Shown one piece after another: positions 59,434-64,000 of a DNA stretch of 64,000 nucleotides. The stretch covers positions 29,075 through 93,074 of the forward strand of contig NZ_CALUAE010000016.1 of assembly GCF_943913955.1 (NCBI RefSeq), given 5' to 3'. This stretch comes from Mycolicibacterium bacteremicum. Lineage in GTDB: Bacteria > Actinomycetota > Actinomycetes > Mycobacteriales > Mycobacteriaceae. Under the pieces are notes generated by a model. The model was not told where the DNA came from. It saw only the letters and a list, made by a program, of their open reading frames with translations, and ran no database searches. Within the stretch, counting starts at the first letter, position 1, and every line of letters starts with the position of its first letter. The position numbers and the translations under genes were made by a program.

Positions 59434-60834
59434 CTAGAGCAACTCGAGGCGGCGGGCCATGTCGGAGGCGAACACGCCGTGCGGGTCCGCCGTGCGGCGG
59501 GTGGTGATCCATTCGTCGATGCGTGGGTACATCCGGTGGAATTTCTCCGCGCTCACCCGGGAATCCTTGGCGGTGTACACCCGACCACCGAATTCCATTG
59601 CCCGATCGTCGAGTTCGTTGAGGAACTCGTTGACACCCGCCTTGATGGGGAAGTCCATCGCGACATTCCAGCCGGCCATCGGGAAGCTCAGCGGCGCCCG
59701 GTTGCCGGGGCCGAACAGTTTGAACACGTTCAGCGCCGAGTACTGGCCGCTGGTCTGGATCCACCGGATGATGGCCTTGAACTCGTCGAGGGCATCGGGA
59801 GGCACCAGGAACTGGTGCTGCGCGAAACCCTTTGGGCCGTAGGCATTGTTCCAACCGCTGACCAGGTCGAGCATGTGGTAGAACTGCGACAGATTCATGA
59901 TCTTGCCGCTGTAGGTGCCGCCGAGGCGGTAGTACACCTCGCCGATCGCGGTGAAGGACAGCTTGTTCATGGCGCTGACCGGGAAGATGTCGGGCACCTT
60001 CAGCAGTTGCGGCGCATCGAATTTCAGCGGATTCTTCGCCAGCTTCGGCGGCAGCTGATCCAGCTTGGCCAGGCTGCCGCGGCTGACGGCGGCGCGGCCC
60101 AGCTTGGGCGGCGGGCTGATCAGATCGAACCAGGCGCTGGAGTAGGTGTAGTTGTCCTCGGAGCCGTCGGTGTGCACGGCGATCGTCTCGTCGAGATCGC
60201 TGGTGGCCACACCGTCGGCGATGAAATACGCGGTTTCGGTGCGGGTCATGGCGATCCGGGCGCGGACCACGATGCCGGTCAGCCCGTTCCCGCCGATGGT
60301 CGCCCAGAACAGCTCGGCACTCGGGCCATCGGGGGTGAGCGTGCGCACCTCGCCGTCGGCCATCAGCAGATCGAGCGACTGCACATGGTTGCCGAAGCTG
60401 CCCGCGCTGTGGTGGTTCTTGCCGTGGATGTCGGACCCGATCGCCCCGCCGACGGTGACCTGCCGGGTACCCGGCAGGACGGGGACCCACAGGCCGAACG
60501 GCAGCGCGGCCTTCATCAGCTGGTCCAGGCTGACACCGCCGTCCACATCGGCGATCGCGGTCTCTGCCGAGATCGAGTGGATGCGGTTCAGCGGCGTCAT
60601 GTCGACGACGATGCCGCCGCCGTTGCAGGCGTGGTCACCGTAGGAGCGGCCCAGGCCGCGGGCGACGATGCCGCGTTTGAAGTACGAGGGATCCGTCGCC
60701 GAGGCGTCCGCGACGCGTTTGACGGCGTCGGCGATGACGTCGACATCGGGGGTTGACAGCACGTGGGCCACGCTCGGCGCGGTGCGGCCGAAGCCGGTGA
60801 GGGCGCGCGGAACGAGGGGGAGTTCGGTAGTCAT
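59434..60834 (-). CDS. dprE1: decaprenylphosphoryl-beta-D-ribose 2-oxidase DprE1, Ala at the benzothiazinone-reactive site
   Basis: FAD enzyme that oxidises decaprenyl-phosphoryl-ribose in arabinose donor synthesis. The FAD domain includes GLGRSYGDHACNGGG and GGAIGSDIHGKNHHSAGSFG; the substrate domain includes YSGKIMNLSQFYHMLDLVSGW and the Tyr/Gln/Lys region. The position equal to Cys387 of M. tuberculosis is Ala392 (GWNVAMDFP; codon GCG at 59659-59661); from this residue to the C-terminus both proteins have the same 75-residue length without gaps. Benzothiazinones bind that cysteine covalently, and species with alanine or serine there are naturally resistant. 466 aa; ATG 60834. Confidence 0.97.
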   Translation of the reverse strand: MTTELPLVPRALTGFGRTAPSVAHVLSTPDVDVIADAVKRVADASATDPSYFKRGIVARGLGRSYGDHACNGGGIVVDMTPLNRIHSISAETAIADVDGGVSLDQLMKAALPFGLWVPVLPGTRQVTVGGAIGSDIHGKNHHSAGSFGNHVQSLDLLMADGEVRTLTPDGPSAELFWATIGGNGLTGIVVRARIAMTRTETAYFIADGVATSDLDETIAVHTDGSEDNYTYSSAWFDLISPPPKLGRAAVSRGSLAKLDQLPPKLAKNPLKFDAPQLLKVPDIFPVSAMNKLSFTAIGEVYYRLGGTYSGKIMNLSQFYHMLDLVSGWNNAYGPKGFAQHQFLVPPDALDEFKAIIRWIQTSGQYSALNVFKLFGPGNRAPLSFPMAGWNVAMDFPIKAGVNEFLNELDDRAMEFGGRVYTAKDSRVSAEKFHRMYPRIDEWITTRRTADPHGVFASDMARRLELL

Positions 60835-60874
60835 GTCAGTGGCAGACGATACCGGTCGGGCCACCGGAGCAGAT

Positions 60875-61285
60875 TCACCTCAGCCGGAATATCACCGTGC
60901 GCTGCACCACGAAATTGATCACCGTGGCGGTCCCCTGCGCGATCACGAAGGCCACCGGCACCTGCCAGGGGCGGCCGTCGAACTGCAGGTAGAACACATA
61001 GTTGATACCGACCTGGACGGCGTAGGTGAGTGCGTAGAGCACCATCACCGCGATGAAACGCGCCTTGCTGGGTTCTGCGCGGAACGTCCACCGCCGGTTG
61101 ATCAGATACGCCGTGGTGGTGCCCGCGATGAAGCTGAGCGTCTTGGCCAGGTTGACGTGCAGGCCGAAGTGCAGCAGTAGCACGTACAGACCGAAGTCGA
61201 CGATCGCCGACAGGCCGCCGGTGAGGATGAACCGCGTCGCCTGGACCCGCAGGCTCAAGGGTGCATCATCCGGGGTCGCGGTCAC
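60875..61285 (-). CDS. GtrA-family membrane protein (Rv3789-like), 136 aa
   Basis: GtrA-fold protein with four membrane spans: FILTGGLSAIVDFGLYVLLL, the TLSFIAGTTTAYLINRRWTF pair and the VPVAFVIAQGTATVINFVVQRTVIF end. The INRRWTF motif is typical. Rv3789, in the same position before dprE1, was proposed as a decaprenyl-phospho-arabinose flippase and later as an anchor for AftA-type enzymes, so its exact role is unsettled. GTG 61285. The gap to the divergent HD gene is only 29 bp and the gene probably leads the dprE1-dprE2-aftA-embC transcript. Confidence 0.9.
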   Translation of the reverse strand: MTATPDDAPLSLRVQATRFILTGGLSAIVDFGLYVLLLHFGLHVNLAKTLSFIAGTTTAYLINRRWTFRAEPSKARFIAVMVLYALTYAVQVGINYVFYLQFDGRPWQVPVAFVIAQGTATVINFVVQRTVIFRLR

Positions 61286-61314
61286 GCGGGCAGCTTACGG
61301 GCAACAATAGGGGC

Positions 61315-61950
61315 GTGATCGATCTGCTCCTCCAGTGGCGCACGCTGCTCGGGCGCCACACCGCCTCGCCGGACGTGGACGCGGCGGGCTCGGCGCTGCT
61401 GGCCCGCTGGTCGGAGCCGCACCGGCGCTACCACGATCGGGCGCACCTGCAGGGCGTGCTCGAGGCGGTCGATGAACTGACCGACGGCACCGACGCCGCC
61501 GAAGTCGATATCGATGCCGTACGGCTGGCGGCCTGGTACCACGACGCGGTCTACGCCGGGGCGGCCGATGACGAGGAGAACAGCGCGCAGCTGGCCTCCG
61601 CCGAGCTCACCGCCCTGGGCGTGGATGCCGGGTTGGTCGCCGAGGTGGCCCGGCTGGTCCGGATGACCGTCGACCACGATCCGGCGCCCGACGATCGCAA
61701 CGGGCAGGTGCTCTCCGACGCCGATCTCGCGGTGCTGGCCGTGGAACCGCAGGCCTATCGCAGCAACACGGCCAAGGTGCGCGCCGAGTACGGCCATGTC
61801 ACCGATGCCGATTTCCGTGCCGGGCGGGCCCGCATCATCGCCGCGTTGCTGGCGGCGCCGTCGCTGTATCGCACCACGCAGGGCCGCCGGTTGTGGGAGG
61901 CCGCGGCCCGCCGGAATCTCGAGTCGGAGCTCGCCACCCTCACCGGATGA
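61315..61950 (+). CDS. HD-domain protein (putative metal-dependent phosphohydrolase), 211 aa
   Basis: HD-superfamily pattern: HRRYHDRAHLQGVLEAVDEL supplies the first His, and AAWYHDAVYAG gives the HD pair about 30 residues on; further TVDHDPAP and DADLAVLA provide later His/Asp ligands. Similar proteins are annotated as predicted metal-dependent HD phosphohydrolases with unknown nucleotide or phosphate substrate. GTG 61315 is preferred because an earlier ATG lies in the opposite gene. Its stop overlaps the MocR stop on the other strand by 11 bp. Confidence 0.8.
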   Translation: MIDLLLQWRTLLGRHTASPDVDAAGSALLARWSEPHRRYHDRAHLQGVLEAVDELTDGTDAAEVDIDAVRLAAWYHDAVYAGAADDEENSAQLASAELTALGVDAGLVAEVARLVRMTVDHDPAPDDRNGQVLSDADLAVLAVEPQAYRSNTAKVRAEYGHVTDADFRAGRARIIAALLAAPSLYRTTQGRRLWEAAARRNLESELATLTG

Positions 61951-63346
61951 GGCCGCCGAGCACGCGGCACAACGCCTCGACGGCCGCGGGGAAGGCGTGT
62001 TCGGCCGGGGTGCCGAAGCTGACGACGATGCCGTCGGCCTCGGGTATTTCGGGACCGGCGTCCGGGTGGCGCAGCACCCGTAGTCCCGAGAGCACGATGC
62101 CCGCCTCGCCGGCACGCCGCATCACCTCGGCCTCGGTGCCCGGCGGCAGGGTCAACTGCAGGTGTAGACCCGCCGACAGCCCGCGGATGCCGACGTCGAA
62201 CGGTTCCAGTGCCGCGGCCAGCAGGTCACGGCGGCGCCGGTAGGCCATCCGCATCCGGCGGATGTGCTTGTCGTAGGCACCGGAGGTGATGAAGTCGGCC
62301 ATGGTGAGCTGCAGCAGGGCGTTGACGTAAAACTGTTGGCCGCCGAGCGCATCGTGCGCGCGGTCGGCCAGGTCTGCAGGCAGCACCATCCAGCCCAGGC
62401 GCAGCACCGGGGACAGGCTCTTGCTGGCCGAGCCGAGATAGACGACGCGATCGGGGTCCAACCCCTGTACCGATCCGACGGGTTGGCGGTCATAGCGGAA
62501 CTCGCCGTCGTAGTCGTCCTCGAGGAGGTAGCCGCCGGTGCGGTGCGCCCAGTCCACCACCTCGGTGCGCCGACTCGGGTGCAGCGGCACCCCGTGCGGG
62601 AAATGGTGGGCCGGGGTGAGCAGTACGGCGGTCGCGTCGGTGCCATCCAGTTCGCCGATCACCGCACCGTCGTCATCGACGTTGATCGGGATGGTGGCCG
62701 CGCCGTTGGCCGTGATGGCGTCCCGGAACAGGAAGAGGCCGTACGCCTCGACGGCGATCGGTCCGCCCAGGACGCGGGTGAGGATCTCGACGCCGTGCCG
62801 GGTGCCGGCGCAGACGACGATTTCGTCCGGGGTGGTGCGCACACCGCGGACCCGGCCGAGATATTCGGTGAGGGCCTCGCGCAGTTCGATGCGGCCGGCC
62901 GGGTCTCCCATCCGCAGGGCTTCGGTGGGGGCGCCGGTCAGGGCGCGGCGGGTCGAGGCGAGCCACGCGCTGCGTGGGAACTGTGCGACATCGCCGGAAC
63001 CCGGCATCAGATTGTGGGTCGGGGTGCCGGGTGTCCCGCGCGGCCGGGGAGGCGGCGGTGCGGCGGGGGAGTTGACCACCCAGGTGCCCGCGCCCTGACG
63101 GGACGCCAGCCAGCCCTCGGCGACCAGATCCGCATAGGCCTCGGCGACGGTGTTTCGGGCCAATCCCAGGTCGGCGGCGAGGGTTCGTGACGGCGGGAGC
63201 ATGGCGCCGGGGGTGAGGCGGCCGGACCGGATGGTGCCGCGCAGAGCTTCGACCAGTGCCTCGCGGGCGCCGCGGGTGCCGGGCGCGATGGTCGTGCACA
63301 GGTCCAGATGCAGGTCCCGGGCACCCGTATTGGCCCATGAAGTCAC
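61940..63346 (-). CDS. MocR-type regulator (GntR DNA-binding domain fused to aminotransferase), 468 aa
   Basis: The N-terminal GntR winged helix covers about residues 25-92 (LRGTIRSGRLTPGAMLPPSRTLAADLGLARNTVAEAYADL). The rest is a class I aminotransferase fold binding pyridoxal phosphate; the Schiff-base lysine is in GSASKSLSPVLRLGW and the cofactor Asp in LLEDDYDGEFRYD. MocR proteins such as PdxR or GabR activate genes next to them in response to PLP or amino compounds. GTG 63346 starts 50 bp from the divergent AhpD-like gene, its most likely target. The effector is unknown. Confidence 0.9.
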   Translation of the reverse strand: MTSWANTGARDLHLDLCTTIAPGTRGAREALVEALRGTIRSGRLTPGAMLPPSRTLAADLGLARNTVAEAYADLVAEGWLASRQGAGTWVVNSPAAPPPPRPRGTPGTPTHNLMPGSGDVAQFPRSAWLASTRRALTGAPTEALRMGDPAGRIELREALTEYLGRVRGVRTTPDEIVVCAGTRHGVEILTRVLGGPIAVEAYGLFLFRDAITANGAATIPINVDDDGAVIGELDGTDATAVLLTPAHHFPHGVPLHPSRRTEVVDWAHRTGGYLLEDDYDGEFRYDRQPVGSVQGLDPDRVVYLGSASKSLSPVLRLGWMVLPADLADRAHDALGGQQFYVNALLQLTMADFITSGAYDKHIRRMRMAYRRRRDLLAAALEPFDVGIRGLSAGLHLQLTLPPGTEAEVMRRAGEAGIVLSGLRVLRHPDAGPEIPEADGIVVSFGTPAEHAFPAAVEALCRVLGGLIR

Positions 63347-63383
63347 CCCTGGATTGAACCATGTGCGTGGGTCTTTGGCGGCC

Positions 63384-63389
63384 TAGCGT
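63384..63389 (+). promoter_or_regulatory. -10 element TAGCGT of a likely leaderless promoter for the AhpD-like gene
   Basis: TAGCGT fits TANNNT and ends seven bases before ATG 63397; no ribosome site is present. The 50-bp divergent gap with the MocR gene must also hold the MocR site, but no clear repeat was recognised. Confidence 0.4.
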
Positions 63390-63396
63390 TATCGGC

Positions 63397-63867
63397 ATGA
63401 CGCAGACACTGAACAACCGACATGCCATCGACCGCCTCAACATCTACAAGGTGTCGCCGGAGATCTACGACGGCATGATGAAACTGTCGAATGCTTCCGC
63501 CAAGGACGTCGACCCGACGATCGGCGAGCTGATCAAGATTCGCGCCTCGCAGATCAACCATTGCGCGTTCTGCCTCGACATGCACGTCGCCGATGCGCGC
63601 AAGCAGGGCGAGACCGAACAGCGCCTGGCCCTGGTCGCGGCGTGGGAGGAGGCCGGCGATCTGTTCACCGATCGCGAGCGGGCCGCCCTGGAGCTGACCG
63701 AGGCGATCACCGAGTTGCACCACGGTCATGTGTCCGACGAGGTGTACGCCAAGGCGGCCGCCGTGTTCGACGAGAAGGAACTCGCCCAGGTGATCGCGAT
63801 GGCCGTGACCATCAACGCCTGGAACCGCTTCAACGTCGCGACCCGGATGCCCGCGCCGCGTCGCTGA
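63397..63867 (+). CDS. AhpD/carboxymuconolactone-decarboxylase-like protein, 156 aa
   Basis: CMD-superfamily protein of the AhpD type. The redox motif NHCAFCLDMHVADARKQGE (CxxC with downstream His, about residues 55-73) is intact, typical of alkylhydroperoxidase-core proteins that reduce peroxides or act as thiol oxidoreductases. The helical remainder (LALVAAWEEAGDLFTDRERAALELTEAIT) is family-typical. ATG 63397. It is divergent from a MocR regulator, a common pairing in actinobacteria, so expression is probably controlled by it. The physiological substrate is unknown. Confidence 0.87.
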   Translation: MTQTLNNRHAIDRLNIYKVSPEIYDGMMKLSNASAKDVDPTIGELIKIRASQINHCAFCLDMHVADARKQGETEQRLALVAAWEEAGDLFTDRERAALELTEAITELHHGHVSDEVYAKAAAVFDEKELAQVIAMAVTINAWNRFNVATRMPAPRR

Positions 63868-63902
63868 ATCGTCGCCCTGCCCACCGCCGATCCTCCGCCC
63901 AC

Positions 63903-64000
63903 CTAGAAGGGCGGGGGGTCGGCGTCGATGTGGGCGCGGTTGAGCGCGCGTTCGTGGGCTATTCGGTAGGCGCGGTTCTGGGCCCGGGTGCGAGATCTTC
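63903..64000 (-). CDS. C-terminus of a probable DUF222/HNH (13E12-type) protein, partial at window edge
   Basis: The minus-strand frame ending with TAG at 63903-63905 reads RSRTRAQNRAYRIAHERALN and then finishes HIDADPPPF. The RAQNRAxRIxxERALN helix followed by a short acidic tail ending PPPF is characteristic of mycobacterial 13E12/DUF222 proteins with an HNH nuclease domain. Only about 31 residues are visible and the catalytic part lies outside the window. Identification is by tail resemblance only. Confidence 0.55.
   Translation of the reverse strand, partial: RSRTRAQNRAYRIAHERALNRAHIDADPPPF

Overview
The window is chromosomal DNA of a high-GC actinobacterium that makes mycolic acids and arabinogalactan. 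Gene content and order identify it as a mycobacterium, most likely an environmental or rapidly growing type (Mycolicibacterium-like). It lines up with the M. tuberculosis block from sodA (Rv3846) down to Rv3789. There are no rRNA or tRNA genes, insertion sequences or CRISPR arrays that I can see. The species cannot be fixed from this sequence alone.

Layout. 1-725: the first codons of sodA, a 51-residue membrane protein gene, and a gene-free stretch with a cluster of DnaA-box-like sites in inverted array. 726-3461: rhodanese, a DUF4328-type membrane protein, glpQ1 and ferritin bfrB. 3581-6485: a leftward cluster (DUF2470 heme/iron-linked protein, CPBP membrane protein, LCP ligase) with IdeR-box-like sites at 3499-3532 and 6504-6522. 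6599-13399: pheA, a phosphoglycerate-mutase-fold phosphatase, a small Cys-rich protein, a metallopeptidase, an Rv3835-type protein, serS, an unknown protein and a MOSC protein. 13396-17711: a metallo-beta-lactamase/Rieske fusion, two acyltransferases and a HAD hydrolase.

17706-41053 is the core cell-envelope cluster: amidase Ami3, Erp, then glf-glfT2-PAP2-ubiA-aftB (galactan and decaprenyl-phospho-arabinose supply), three antigen-85-family genes, a DUF732 protein, the Culp6 lipase, and fadD32-pks13-accD4 (final mycolate condensation). These genes use ATGA/GTGA overlaps extensively. 41176-42681 holds a RibD/DHFR-like reductase and a metallo-beta-lactamase-fold hydrolase coupled to embB.

42678-61285 carries the arabinan genes, all leftward: gtrA, dprE1, dprE2, aftA, embC, then embA and embB. 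Here embC and embA are not adjacent. A 4.3-kb, four-gene block (alkB, a Tat-exported cholesterol-oxidase-like GMC enzyme, a TetR regulator and an SDR) sits exactly in the embC-embA junction, which is contiguous in the well-known embCAB operons. embA keeps a plausible promoter of its own, and embB begins with a perfect 30-bp tandem duplication. DprE1 has alanine where most orthologues have the cysteine that benzothiazinones attack. 61315-64000 holds an HD-domain protein, a MocR regulator divergent from an AhpD-like protein, and the C-terminus of a probable DUF222/HNH protein.

The genes cooperate to build the mycolyl-arabinogalactan layer: Glf/GlfT2 make galactan, UbiA-DprE1-DprE2 make the arabinose donor, AftA/EmbA/EmbB/EmbC/AftB polymerise arabinan, FadD32-AccD4-Pks13 make mycolates, and the Ag85 proteins attach them. 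The points most worth following up are the split emb operon and its lipid/sterol-oxidation cargo, the altered cholesterol-oxidase active site, the DprE1 alanine, and the DnaA-box array.
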